Of a DNA stretch of 64,000 nucleotides, positions 18,914 to 27,580 are shown in pieces. Position 1 is the stretch's first letter; every line of letters begins with the position of its first letter. The notes beneath the pieces are model-generated. The model was not told the DNA's origin, did no database searches, and saw only the letters and a list, made by a program, of their open reading frames with translations. A program made the translations under genes and the position numbers. Location of the stretch: the NCBI RefSeq assembly GCF_001510715.1, contig NZ_LMTJ01000011.1, positions 32,385-96,384 of the forward strand. The letters run 5' to 3'. The stretch comes from Bacillus sp. FJAT-29814. Its GTDB lineage: Bacteria > Bacillota > Bacilli > Bacillales > Cytobacillaceae.

Positions 18914-20101
18914 TTATTCATCTAAATCATCAATAAAAGTAATTTCAACTTTCCTATTAGTAAAATCATAATCATAAACAGGTGTAACGATGCTTGCACC
19001 ATGTTTTTCAAGCCAAGAATAATAAAGGAGCCTTAAATCACGTTTATCCATATCGAGTGATGCATATTCAGGAAGGATTCCTTCCTTTATTAGCCTATTT
19101 AAGTGGTACGATACAAGGTTATCCTTGTTTTGTTTATAAGGATTTGTAAAATGTTCACCGAATTTTTCAAAATCATATCTAAAATCTCGTAATTTCTTAA
19201 CAGTATAAGTCCTTGGATAAGGATATATGCTAAGGTCTATATTATTCATATTTTGTAGATTTTGATGGATTTCTTGAATAGCGGGTTTTAATTTATTCAA
19301 AAAGTTAATGTAAAGTTCATTGTCCGATGGAAATTTCATTGGTGCTTCGAACAATTCAATTAGTTCCTCAATAACCTCTTTATAGCCGTAATTTCCGAAT
19401 CTTTTTTGGTTTTCCTCTTTCAAAATTAATAAATGTGTTAGTGGATCGTTTTCATTTTTTATAGATATCTTGCTCCAATTATTGTTATGATCTTTTTCCT
19501 GTCTTTTAATTTCTTTTACATATTCTTCAAGTAGTAAGTAACGTTTTTTAGCATATTTGATAAGTAGATCGAAAGAGATTGACAATTCCCTATTGGGTTC
19601 TCCTGGTTTATTGCTGTATAGGTAAACACTAAAATCACCTTTCCCATGCTTAGATGACCATGAAGCATAATATTTGGATTCGGATTCACTTCCGTCAAAA
19701 CTGGTCAGATTTACAGGGTGGGCCGCAAATGATGCTCGCAGATGGGAAAAATATTGATCATCTGAAATTCCCTTTTGGAAGATACTTTTATCTTTGACAA
19801 GAAAATAGTTCTTTTTGTTATAAAGAACTCTGTAAATCTGTTGAATAGCTTCTGAAAGCAAATCTATTAAAGAGATGAATTGCATCACGTTTATCGATTG
19901 AATATCATCATTATCATGGTGAATGTTCACATTCGGCATTCCGTTCACGACAATGTGGAGCCAGTCTTTTGCAGAGAAAATGACATTGATTTTATTCTTT
20001 CCGTCAAAATTACTGTATCTTTTTATCAAGAAATCACTGTGATCATTAATTGCTTGCTTGAAGTCATCTAATATAGCTAATTCAAGAAAATCTAATTTCA
20101 A
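18914..20101 (-). CDS. Hypothetical protein, 395 aa, with an R-x5-H motif
   Basis: No family recognised with certainty. FSHLRASFAAHPVNL around residues 118-132 places R122 and H128 five residues apart, as in some HEPN proteins, and is flanked by helical sequence (SLIDLLSEAIQQIYRVLYNK). The C-terminal part contains YDFEKFGEHFTNPYKQNKDN and an acidic end (IDDLDE). It follows the frameshifted LLEGH gene on the same strand. A HEPN-like role is possible; confidence in the gene is high, in the role low. Confidence 0.55.
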   Translation of the reverse strand: MKLDFLELAILDDFKQAINDHSDFLIKRYSNFDGKNKINVIFSAKDWLHIVVNGMPNVNIHHDNDDIQSINVMQFISLIDLLSEAIQQIYRVLYNKKNYFLVKDKSIFQKGISDDQYFSHLRASFAAHPVNLTSFDGSESESKYYASWSSKHGKGDFSVYLYSNKPGEPNRELSISFDLLIKYAKKRYLLLEEYVKEIKRQEKDHNNNWSKISIKNENDPLTHLLILKEENQKRFGNYGYKEVIEELIELFEAPMKFPSDNELYINFLNKLKPAIQEIHQNLQNMNNIDLSIYPYPRTYTVKKLRDFRYDFEKFGEHFTNPYKQNKDNLVSYHLNRLIKEGILPEYASLDMDKRDLRLLYYSWLEKHGASIVTPVYDYDFTNRKVEITFIDDLDE

Positions 20102-20135
20102 CTTTTTTCTCTCCTTATTTATCGCTACTGATTAA

Positions 20136-20671
20136 TTAACCTTTAATGTTTACTTTCCAAATTAAATGTGTGTCTTTAAGAGATTCTTTTTCAGTACGGT
20201 ATATCTCTCTAAAATAATTCAATCTTAAATGACCTTCTAATAAGTGAAATGGAATGCCCAATTTCATATTTCTTTCATTCAAATAAAACGTTTCCTTGTT
20301 TTCAAGGACTATGATAGGAACTGGCCAGGTCATAAGTTTAAGCATATAATCTTGCAACCAGCTCTTATTGTTACGTTTGTAAAGCTGATATCCAAATTAT
20401 TGATCCAACTATCATCAAAGGACTTTATTAGATGGTATATATCCTCTTTAGCCCACTTTTCATTGGTAAATTGCATCTTGTTAAAATTCAGGAAGGAATA
20501 ATCCGAAACTACGCATGTATAGTGTCTGTATATCCAATTTTCAAGCACACAGTCAGGTATATTAGAAGCCAATGAACCTACTCTTCCTTTATAGAACTCA
20601 AAAGATTCCTTTTCCAAAGTATTATTGCCTTTTGGCAAAAGAAGTTTTAAAAACTTATTTGGTTTATTCAT
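20136..20671 (-). pseudogene. Frameshifted gene with a ParB/Srx-like LLEGH motif
   Basis: The start is ATG 20671 behind GAGGAGAGG. The N-terminal frame reads to about 20385 (SWINNLDISFTNVTI), then the protein continues in another frame as SWLQDYMLKLMTWPVPIIVL and on to a stop at 20136. The two halves join if one base is missing near 20370-20385. The C-terminal half contains GIPFHLLEGHLRLNYF, similar to the LxxGHxRL motif of ParB/sulfiredoxin-like proteins. An indel in an otherwise well-kept sequence suggests recent loss or an assembly error. Confidence 0.5.
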
Positions 20672-20688
20672 AGTCCTCTCCTCGGATT

Positions 20689-21688
20689 TCACCTTAATCT
20701 ATATGCAATATCTATATATGGGCGTATTTGTTCAAAATCATCTACCCATTCCAATCTTATGTAGGCCTCATGAGAATATTTATTATTTTCATAATCTTGT
20801 CTATCAAAACCTCTACCAATCACTTTATCTATTTCCTCTTGATATCTTAGTCCTAATCTTTCTTCTTTCTTTCCGATATGGAGTATAAAGTGTCTTTGCC
20901 TTTGAATTGATAAAGTAGAAAATTTAGGCTTCCCATGACGTTTGTAACCAATACCATCTCTTGTTTCTGCATCCTCTATATCACTGTACCCAGCTTCATT
21001 CCATATATAATTATGAATTTTTCTTGCCATTTGTTGAGCTTTTACTCTCTCAAACTGCAAAAAGAAATATTCATTGGTCTTCTCTCCGCCTATACAATTG
21101 ATAACACAAAACTCTTCAAACTGTTCTAATAGAAAGCATGTTAATACATCATTGGTTTCCTTAAAAAATTGGAGTTGTTCCTTAAAGAAGGATCTTACCC
21201 CTTCCCATGTTATTAAGATATTTGGATTCACTATTTGATTAATCGCAAATCTCCTTTTATGCCCTTCAAGTTGATTTATTTCTAAATATGATTTTGCTCC
21301 TATCTTGGCTTCTATTAATATTGAGACCGATTCGGAAATAATTGCTCCATCAGGGATATAATACTTTTTCATTTGCTCATTATTTATTAGCCTTTTTGTT
21401 TCTGCGATGCCAACTACAACCGCCTGTGTTGTCTTTCTATGAAGTTCAGTGGATACTTGATACATATATTCAAATGCATCATTTTCATTTCCGACTAAAC
21501 CTAACCAGGAGATGAATTTTTTTGTTAAGGTGGGAGATGAATTTTTTTGTTAAGGTGGGAGATGAACTTTGTAATACATTTAGGAATGCCTTGGTGGTGT
21601 TATTTTCAAGCTGAAGTTGTTTTAGTTCCTCTAATCCTTTTTTCGTTTGCCCACGATAATAGTGAAAAATATTTTTGTAAATAGACAC
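20689..21688 (-). pseudogene. PD-(D/E)XK-like nuclease gene frameshifted by a 25-bp tandem duplication
   Basis: The N-terminal frame (MSIYKNIFHYYRG..., 21688) and the C-terminal frame (to 20689) are separated by an exact 25-bp duplication at 21511-21560. Removing one unit joins them without gap (SPTLTKKFISWLGLVGNEN), and the total of 1000 bp minus 25 is 975, a whole number of codons for 324 residues. The restored protein has IPDGAIISESVSILIEAKIG at about residues 103-122, a PD...EAK signature of the PD-(D/E)XK nuclease fold. Loss or gain of one unit would switch the gene on or off. Confidence 0.65.
21511..21567. repeat. 25-bp tandem duplication inside a coding region
   Basis: The unit beginning GATGAATTTTTTTGTTAAGG at 21511 repeats exactly at 21536, and a third start (GATGAA) follows at 21561. 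Since 25 is not divisible by three the extra copy shifts the frame of the surrounding nuclease-like gene. Confidence 0.9.
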
Positions 21689-21734
21689 TAAATCACCCTT
21701 TTTTCAAATCTTGCATAGTCCCATAATTGATTCC

Positions 21735-22385
21735 CTATTTCAATTCAAGTAACCATGAATATGCTTCTAACTTAGTAAATGATGTATCGTAATTTAAAAC
21801 ATCTTCTATATTTTCATTTATTAATTTCTCATACGTTATCAAATTCAAATTGTTTTCTTTATTACCACCTTCCTCTTCAAATTCATCATCTTCATCATTA
21901 ATGTCTTCTTTAAAATTCTCATATGTCAGCCAAAGACCCACAAATAATGAGTTAATACCTGCAAATTCTTTGCAAAGTGATTTTAATACTTCATTCTTTG
22001 CTCGTTCTACTAATACAGAAAAAGCAGATTCTATTAAATTGCAATTGTCGTATTCCTCTAAACCAAACTTGTCTCCCACCAACTGTCCAATACGAATCGG
22101 ACTAAGTTCAAACTCTTCCATCCAATCATTAAAGTTTGGATAAAATGCTTGTTCCATTGTTTTAGAATGGAATTCACCTAATATAACTACAATTGTAAAC
22201 AAACGAATATAAACCATATGCCTATCAAGATCATTACAATAATTTGCGAGATCTTGCTTTACTATACCCTTCCACGCTTTTTCAGCCCATAGCAACTTAG
22301 TATCATTTGACCACCCAATTCCCCACAACATTTCTTCAACAATATCTGAAATTTCATACCAATGTACAGTCATTTTATTTTCCAT
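21735..22385 (-). CDS. Hypothetical protein, 216 aa
   Basis: The protein is largely helical, acidic toward the C-terminus (NDEDDEFEEEGG near residues 163-174), and contains a hydrophobic helix YIRLFTIVVILGEF around residues 59-72. No family recognised. It lies about 45 bp upstream of the frameshifted nuclease-like gene on the same strand and is probably co-transcribed. Confidence 0.5.
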   Translation of the reverse strand: MENKMTVHWYEISDIVEEMLWGIGWSNDTKLLWAEKAWKGIVKQDLANYCNDLDRHMVYIRLFTIVVILGEFHSKTMEQAFYPNFNDWMEEFELSPIRIGQLVGDKFGLEEYDNCNLIESAFSVLVERAKNEVLKSLCKEFAGINSLFVGLWLTYENFKEDINDEDDEFEEEGGNKENNLNLITYEKLINENIEDVLNYDTSFTKLEAYSWLLELK

Positions 22386-22559
22386 ATAATCACCTGAATA
22401 TTATTGGTTAATTTATCTTCCTATATATAAATATTTGAACAAAATTAAGAAGAGTGTCACACTTTCGCAAGAAAAGAACCTGTTTTTTCGGACATTTCTC
22501 GCACATTTTTTGGAATATTTTTATTCTCACTGGTTAGGGAGAGTCTTATTATTTTTCTT

Positions 22560-23177
22560 TTATTCTTTTTTTCGGTTTGCATACAAATAGGAACGCACTT
22601 TTTCTATATCACCAGACGAAAAAAGTGGATTCTGGATTTGTTCAATCCAATCTTCAACATCATTTTCTGATCCTGCTTCAACAATTAAATACCATGGTGT
22701 TTTATCTATTTGAAGGTCCCGATTTATTTTTCTTATATCTTCTAATGAATATTCATATTCTGCAAACACATTTCCAAATCGATTAGTATAATAAAACCCT
22801 TTACTACCACCCAAAAAGTTTCCTCCTTCATAAAATAAATCCAAATCATCAACAGCATCAATAGTAACAAGGCTAAACCATTGGATTACATATCGACCAT
22901 TAAAGTATTCTCTCATTTCTTTAATAGTTTCCTCCCATACGACTGAATTATCGTAGATAGAAAGGCTATATTTATAATCTTCACAAAGAAGTATTGCCTC
23001 TTCTTCCTTATTAACAAATATCGCATAATTGGGAAATCTGCAAATGTCTGTAAGTAGTTCGAAACCTTCTGGAATAGGAATACCGTCTTCTAATCCTTCT
23101 TTCATTTCAAAAATTTCCTGTACATAGCCTCTGTAGCTGTAACTGCAATATTTTTTAATAAATTCCACTATGCTCAT
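22560..23177 (-). CDS. Hypothetical protein, 205 aa (SMI1/KNR4-like layout possible)
   Basis: I do not firmly recognise this protein. Alternating strands and aromatic-rich segments (YAIFVNKEEEAILLCEDYKY, GSKGFYYTNRFGNVFAEYEY) resemble the general layout of SMI1/KNR4-type immunity proteins, but no decisive motif is present. A partial boundary repeat lies just downstream at 22507-22548. Confidence 0.45.
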   Translation of the reverse strand: MSIVEFIKKYCSYSYRGYVQEIFEMKEGLEDGIPIPEGFELLTDICRFPNYAIFVNKEEEAILLCEDYKYSLSIYDNSVVWEETIKEMREYFNGRYVIQWFSLVTIDAVDDLDLFYEGGNFLGGSKGFYYTNRFGNVFAEYEYSLEDIRKINRDLQIDKTPWYLIVEAGSENDVEDWIEQIQNPLFSSGDIEKVRSYLYANRKKE

Positions 23178-23266
23178 GACATCACCTAATTTTTTTTATT
23201 TAATTGTTTTGGTTTCCTTGTTTAACCCTGTCCTATTAATTTTGCTTTGTTACTATATTAATAGAT

Positions 23267-23980
23267 TCATTGATCATTCATATTAAAAATAACAAAGTCA
23301 ATGATATATAAAGGCGATAAGTCCATTTGATTTGCAATAGTATTTATGTATGGAGCCGATTCTCCCTCTTGAAGAAACTTCTGAAGCCCGAACACATAAG
23401 CATGATATCTTTCAAATGTCTTTCGTGTTGTATTAAATAGTTGTTTGCATACTTTAGTATCAAAAATTGGGAATAAATTTGGACACATAAAATGAAGAAG
23501 TTTAGTGGTGGATGAAAGCTGGGTGTCCAAATTTGGTTCTTGATGTAATAAAAAACCTGAAGGCTGTAAAAATTCCCTAATTGAAGTGTCATAATATCCT
23601 TTATATGATGGGAAAATAGTTTCCCCATGATATTTATACCCATGGTATGATGTAGTACCGATTGTTTCTAATTCTGCATCGTAATAAATAGATTCTAATT
23701 CGGTCAATATATTAAGTGTTTCTTGTAAAAAATTTTGTTCTAACTTAAAGGATTTTAGAGGGATTTTGGGAAGCCATGAATATATGCATGCTACTCGTTC
23801 AGCCCAAGCATCAATACTTGAATTTCCCCTTGTTTCATCGAATTTTCCAATAAACGGTTTGTAAGATACTTTATACCAATAGGGAGAGTTATCGAATCTG
23901 CTAATTTGAGCTTTAATTACTTTTCGAGTCATTAATTCATCTAATTTGAAAAAAACCTGGTCTTTCAAAAGTTGCTTCAT
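23267..23980 (-). CDS. Hypothetical protein, 237 aa, with a LFPIFDTKV motif
   Basis: TKLLHFMCPNLFPIFDTKVC near residues 163-182 resembles the P-[IL]-x-D-[ST]-x-V segment of proteins related to HhH-GPD DNA glycosylases. The same kind of motif (PLDYPIYDSYVDEVL) occurs in the 27.6-28.6 kb gene of island III. The catalytic lysine/aspartate of a glycosylase cannot be assigned. The small frameshifted gene at 23997-24241 lies immediately upstream on the same strand. Confidence 0.5.
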   Translation of the reverse strand: MKQLLKDQVFFKLDELMTRKVIKAQISRFDNSPYWYKVSYKPFIGKFDETRGNSSIDAWAERVACIYSWLPKIPLKSFKLEQNFLQETLNILTELESIYYDAELETIGTTSYHGYKYHGETIFPSYKGYYDTSIREFLQPSGFLLHQEPNLDTQLSSTTKLLHFMCPNLFPIFDTKVCKQLFNTTRKTFERYHAYVFGLQKFLQEGESAPYINTIANQMDLSPLYIIDFVIFNMNDQ

Positions 23981-23996
23981 TCAACATCACCGTTTT

Positions 23997-24241
23997 CTAT
24001 AAAATATAATCTCTAATTTCTTTCCCGACTTCATCCTCCCATTTAAACCAATTTTCCTTCTCTTCATCCCATACCTCTAATCCGAACATATTGGGATATA
24101 ACTCTTTTACCCGCTCCAGCTCTGAAATCAAATATGCAAGGCTACTCTTGCAGTCTTTAAGCCCTCAATAGGATATCTACGAAACTCTCTTTCACCATTA
24201 ATACCTTTTTCACTTACCCAAATTCTCACTTTTGACTCCAT
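23997..24241 (-). pseudogene. Small frameshifted gene (about 81 aa if restored)
   Basis: Read from ATG 24241, the frame gives MESKVRIWVSEKGINGEREF and on to EGLK, then shifts. The second part reads DCKSSLAYLISELERVKELY, continues through FGLEVWDEEKENWFKWEDEV, and stops at 23997. The two parts fit if one A is missing from an A-run (TTAAAGAC instead of TTAAAAGAC), giving 246 bp. It precedes the 237-aa gene by 16 bp on the same strand, so it may be its small partner. Confidence 0.5.
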
Positions 24242-24440
24242 AACCTTTCAGCCTATTTCTATGACATTTTAAAAAATTCGATACTTTATAACCATTATAT
24301 TACAATTGCTACACTTTAGAGGAAGGGAGAAGGAAATATTTGTCGAAGTAATAGTTCCCGCCCATCATATTCGCCTATATGCCTTCCCCCGCTATTCTCT
24401 TCCGCTTATAATCGTTGATGTATCGTGCTTTATCCTTATT

Positions 24441-24490
24441 TACACAAACGTTTGATTGACTTTTTCTGTTGTTAATCAAACGTTTGATCA
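24441..24490. repeat. Pair of CAAACGTTTG palindromes 32 bp apart
   Basis: CAAACGTTTGATTG is centred at 24449.5 and AATCAAACGTTTGATCA at 24481.5. The 32-bp spacing and the palindrome match the array of five boxes at 60.71-60.89 kb. The rest of the gap 24242-24579 holds no gene that I can support. Confidence 0.65.
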
Positions 24491-24579
24491 ATAAAAAAAG
24501 AACGAGGATTGGCGTACCAGCGGTACTCTTCCCGATTCTTGATTTGACCCGATATTGCCTCCCGTTCTTCCCTTCAAGT

Positions 24580-24924
24580 ACAGATGAAGTCATCGAGCAA
24601 TTAGGAGATGCTTACCATAACAAAGATTTTATCTTTGCCAAAATGGAACGGCATTTTGGTTATCCTATTGTGATTAAAAACGTACGAGGTCGAATGAAAA
24701 GGCTACTTAGAATAGCCGGTCTAAACGAAGCTTTAACACCGCATAGTTTAAGACACACTCACACGTCACTTCTTGCCGAGGCAGGTGTCTCACCTGAACA
24801 AATCATGGACCGCCTTGGTCATACCGATGATCAAATTACCAAAAATGTGTACCTCCACGTCACGCAAGAGATGAAAAAAGAAGCCTCTCAAAAGTTCGCT
24901 GAACTCATGAGAAGCCTCCGTTAA
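24580..24924 (+). pseudogene. Tyrosine integrase remnant II (C-terminal catalytic part)
   Basis: From about 24580 the sequence is nearly identical to the integrase at 50.86-51.2 kb: GDAYHNKDFIFAKMERHFGY, then TPHSLRHTHTSLLAEAGVSP, DRLGHTDDQITKNVYLHV and the tail SQKFAELMRSLR. Only about 114 codons remain; they include H-x-x-R, the second histidine and the tyrosine but lack the first catalytic arginine box. Upstream sequence is unrelated, so the gene was cut by a deletion. It ends about 70 bp before attachment core 2. Confidence 0.85.
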
Positions 24925-24991
24925 TTTCCTCTATGTTAGCAAACCACTCTCATCTTACTTAAAAATCCAGTCATACCAAGGGTTTGAGGGG

Positions 24992-25010
24992 GCTATTACA
25001 TCATGCCGCC
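24992..25010. other. Attachment core, copy 2
   Basis: CTATTACATCATGCCGCCC differs from the groEL core only in its first base. CCAAGGGTTTGAGGGGG to its left resembles 51268-51281. It is followed by the conserved core-flank repeat. Confidence 0.85.
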
Positions 25011-25193
25011 CGTAAGCTTTGAGAGTGTAATATCGTTAACGACATGTGCAAGAAACGCGGTAAATCAGCGTTTTAGATATTACTTACTGTACATCTTTAA
25101 CGGTGATTTACCGTTTTTTATGGGATGGCGTTAGCAAAATGTTAGCAATTAAAAACAGAAATCATCACCAATGTCCACACACTCCACATGGCT
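25011..25193. repeat. Core-flank repeat, copy 2
   Basis: This copy matches 11168-11352: GTAAGCTTTGAG, TATCGTTAACGA, the GGTAAATCAGCG / CGGTGATTTACC stem, and GTTAGCAAAATGTTAGCAAT near 25130-25149. A 100-bp non-coding stretch follows before the HNH-like gene ends at 25296. Confidence 0.7.
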
Positions 25194-25295
25194 CGAGAGG
25201 ACAGAAAGAATGTCATTTGAGTTTGTCCGTTCTCGGAAACAAATCCACTGCGTTTTGTTAGTTATCGGTAGACGGGAACATATCAACGTTAAACC

Positions 25296-26183
25296 TTATT
25301 TGTTATGCAATTCACGGTCGCTCAGCCAATCTTGGAATACCGGATAGTCTTTGATTTTGTCTGCCTTATTTTTTAGGTTCTCAACGATTTTTCCCATTTG
25401 TTTTTCACTTATGGAATTCGAGGCAGACTGAGTTGTTTTTAGGATGTTCATGAATTCGTTTCCGACTACACTGGTTATTAGCTGGTCTTTTGCTTCTATA
25501 CTGCCAATACCGTTTAGAATTTGTGTTCTTTCCCATTTTTCCCGGTTGCCTTTTTTATAGAGGGTAATGAGTACGATACCCATCATATTCGTGATAGTTC
25601 CATATGTGCCATCATCCTCGAAGCAAAAGGTATAGCTGATTATGCCCCTGTGGAATGTTCCATGTGGTCTTAACTCAGCCATCTCAGTATTACCTGTGAT
25701 TTCCCTTATCTCATCAAAGAAAAATATGTGATGCTCGATGGCTTCGATATCGTTTCGGCTGTTAAGTAAGTAGTCTTTCATAATCTTTTCACAAGATATT
25801 AAGTGTTCCAAGGCATCAATGCCGACCACATGGTTTTCTACGAAGTCGATCAGATCTAAGTAAAGGCTTCTCCAGCTCAAGGATGTGAGGAAATAAAAAA
25901 GCTTGCTGTCATAATCAAATTTCGTCTTTTCCTTTTTTATATATGGATGAAAGAGAGTGTTTGCAAAGTACGTCTCTTTTTCACTGAATAAATCCTCGCA
26001 GCTCCCGCAGAGCATATAATGCTTTTCGCTATCCTGGGCAGGGATATTCGGATTTTCAGAATTCCTGATGTTACCTGCGGCGGTTTTTTTAAGCGTCCGC
26101 ATAACCATTTTTGGAACGATGTGGCTCAACTCCAAGTTAGTCTCTGCACCACATAGAGCACACTTTTTAAATTTATACTTCAC
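25296..26183 (-). CDS. HNH-endonuclease-like protein
   Basis: The N-terminus CALCGAETNLELSHIVPKMV, followed about 35 residues later by MLCGSCEDLFSEKETYF, gives a C-x2-C ... H ... C-x2-C arrangement with an SHIVPK box, as in a broad family of HNH-like nucleases. The ~200 residues after it are unrecognised. It is the last gene of the six-gene operon of island III. A nuclease effector role is plausible; whether the active-site histidine and asparagine are complete cannot be settled by eye. Confidence 0.6.
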   Translation of the reverse strand: MKYKFKKCALCGAETNLELSHIVPKMVMRTLKKTAAGNIRNSENPNIPAQDSEKHYMLCGSCEDLFSEKETYFANTLFHPYIKKEKTKFDYDSKLFYFLTSLSWRSLYLDLIDFVENHVVGIDALEHLISCEKIMKDYLLNSRNDIEAIEHHIFFFDEIREITGNTEMAELRPHGTFHRGIISYTFCFEDDGTYGTITNMMGIVLITLYKKGNREKWERTQILNGIGSIEAKDQLITSVVGNEFMNILKTTQSASNSISEKQMGKIVENLKNKADKIKDYPVFQDWLSDRELHNK

Positions 26184-26208
26184 ATCATCACCACCTTAAA
26201 CAAAGTAA

Positions 26209-26553
26209 TCAAATACTCTTATTAATAGCGTCAAACAATTTAGCTGGTGATAATTTGCTTAGCTCCCTGTTGTCAGCTAATGCACGTTTAGCTTTGTTGT
26301 GTATAAAAACATCAGCATCATGTTCTTCGAAACCTTTTTCTAGAATCATGTATTTATACAATTCTCTACATGGGTACAACATGAACTTTTCATGACGAAA
26401 CGCATTAGTTGCTTCCTCTCTATCTGCATCACATACCTTCATCAATACCCGCAGGATTTCTTCATCCTTAACTTTTGCTTCATACAAAGCAGCCGTTACA
26501 AGTTTTATTTCATTGCTTCTAGCTCGGCGTTCTTCCAATGACCCCAAATACAT
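26209..26553 (-). CDS. Hypothetical protein, 114 aa
   Basis: ATG 26553 is preferred because GGGAGG lies 7 nt upstream; an in-frame ATG at 26559 is too close to it. The product is helical (SLEERRARSNEIKLVTAALY, VLMKVCDADREEATNAF) and resembles a small helix-bundle or DNA-binding accessory. No family recognised. It overlaps nothing and sits 17 bp after the PD-(D/E)XK gene stop. Confidence 0.6.
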   Translation of the reverse strand: MYLGSLEERRARSNEIKLVTAALYEAKVKDEEILRVLMKVCDADREEATNAFRHEKFMLYPCRELYKYMILEKGFEEHDADVFIHNKAKRALADNRELSKLSPAKLFDAINKSI

Positions 26554-26570
26554 ATTCATTCCTCCCGTAT

Positions 26571-27578
26571 TTAACCCCATGTCTTAGACTTAAGAAGTTC
26601 AGCAATTTCCGGTGTTTCAGGTAACTGCTCGGTCTCAAGAATCTGGGACAAATCAAAAACTCGTGTACCCATTGGTGCTCTAGGTGTTATCTTCTTAAAG
26701 TCTGTTTCATAGAATTTATCAACAAAGAAATATCTATTTGCAGACAGCACATATCCATAATTTCTCCCATCTTCAATGGCCTTGCAGATTTGCTGCTTCC
26801 TATCGTCTGAAAGTTCTCCAAGTTCAGCTTTATACTCAATGCCATCTTCCGTAGTAACTGCTGTAATGATTGCAGAGATTTTTCCAACAGCCCTCACACT
26901 TTTTTCTTTATACAGCCCAAGATAGTCATGTGCACTAAATCCACGTTCAATATTGTCATAGTAAAGATTTTCACTAACATTAAAATTAAATGTGGTACCT
27001 GCCAGTTGGACTCTCATACGCTTCCACGAATCTGAAACAATAATTAACTTGTCGTTATAGCAGTAATTCAGGTAATCGTCCAGAACCTCTTGCATTTCAT
27101 AATCTCTGTCATCAATAACATCTCGTATCGCATCAATGATCTCTTCGAAGGTAGTATTAACGTGCATTACCGGATATGTCTGTGTGGCGTTATATGCCTT
27201 CAAATGCTCTTCGAACTCTATTTTCTTTTCTGATTTCATCAACTCAGGTGCTAAAGTTATCATAACTTTATATTTTTCATCACTGAAAGACTTCAAATGG
27301 CGCAGCAACTGATCTGTATAAAACCAGTCAGACATTTTCGTCTCAACAACAATTTTGAAGCTCTCCTGTGTGATAGTAGCATCCGGAATACTTTCGACAC
27401 TTTTTTCCTGTAAATTAAAAACTATCTCTGGTTCAAAGGAGTCAGAAAAGAACTCGGATTTCAAAAAGCGAAAGAACTTATCTGAAGAATATGAATAAAG
27501 CCGAGACAATAGCAACATCGTATTTGCTGTAGAAACATTTTCTTTCTCATGGTATCTCTGGAAATAATGAATCTTCAT
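26571..27578 (-). CDS. PD-(D/E)XK nuclease-like protein
   Basis: This 335-residue protein has SIPDATITQESFKIVVETK at residues 63-81, a clear D-x(n)-ETK signature of the PD-(D/E)XK nuclease fold. It is followed by a helix with TDQLLRHLKSF as seen in related predicted restriction-type nucleases. The C-terminal half (RVQLAGTTFNFNVSENLYYD and on) is beta-rich and may bind target or partner. The stop lies three bases from the start region of the 121-codon gene, so spacing is tight. Probable DNA cleavage subunit of the island III system. Confidence 0.65.
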   Translation of the reverse strand: MKIHYFQRYHEKENVSTANTMLLLSRLYSYSSDKFFRFLKSEFFSDSFEPEIVFNLQEKSVESIPDATITQESFKIVVETKMSDWFYTDQLLRHLKSFSDEKYKVMITLAPELMKSEKKIEFEEHLKAYNATQTYPVMHVNTTFEEIIDAIRDVIDDRDYEMQEVLDDYLNYCYNDKLIIVSDSWKRMRVQLAGTTFNFNVSENLYYDNIERGFSAHDYLGLYKEKSVRAVGKISAIITAVTTEDGIEYKAELGELSDDRKQQICKAIEDGRNYGYVLSANRYFFVDKFYETDFKKITPRAPMGTRVFDLSQILETEQLPETPEIAELLKSKTWG

Positions 27579-27580
27579 AA

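Larger units (their letters stand above)
11149..25010. mobile_element. Genomic island II of the groEL array (about 13.8 kb)
   Basis: The segment is bounded by attachment cores 1 and 2. It starts with the ~185-bp core-flank repeat and ends with integrase remnant II. Cargo: three small unknown genes, an Nmad3-family gene, two HEPN-type genes, a coiled-coil gene, a truncated hsdM, then a minus-strand series of unknown genes, three of them frameshifted. It probably cannot excise itself because its integrase is truncated. Confidence 0.75.

Noticed and set aside
21485..21688. Separate 67-aa protein
   Set aside because: It is the N-terminal part of the nuclease-like gene cut off by the 25-bp duplication, as shown by frame restoration.
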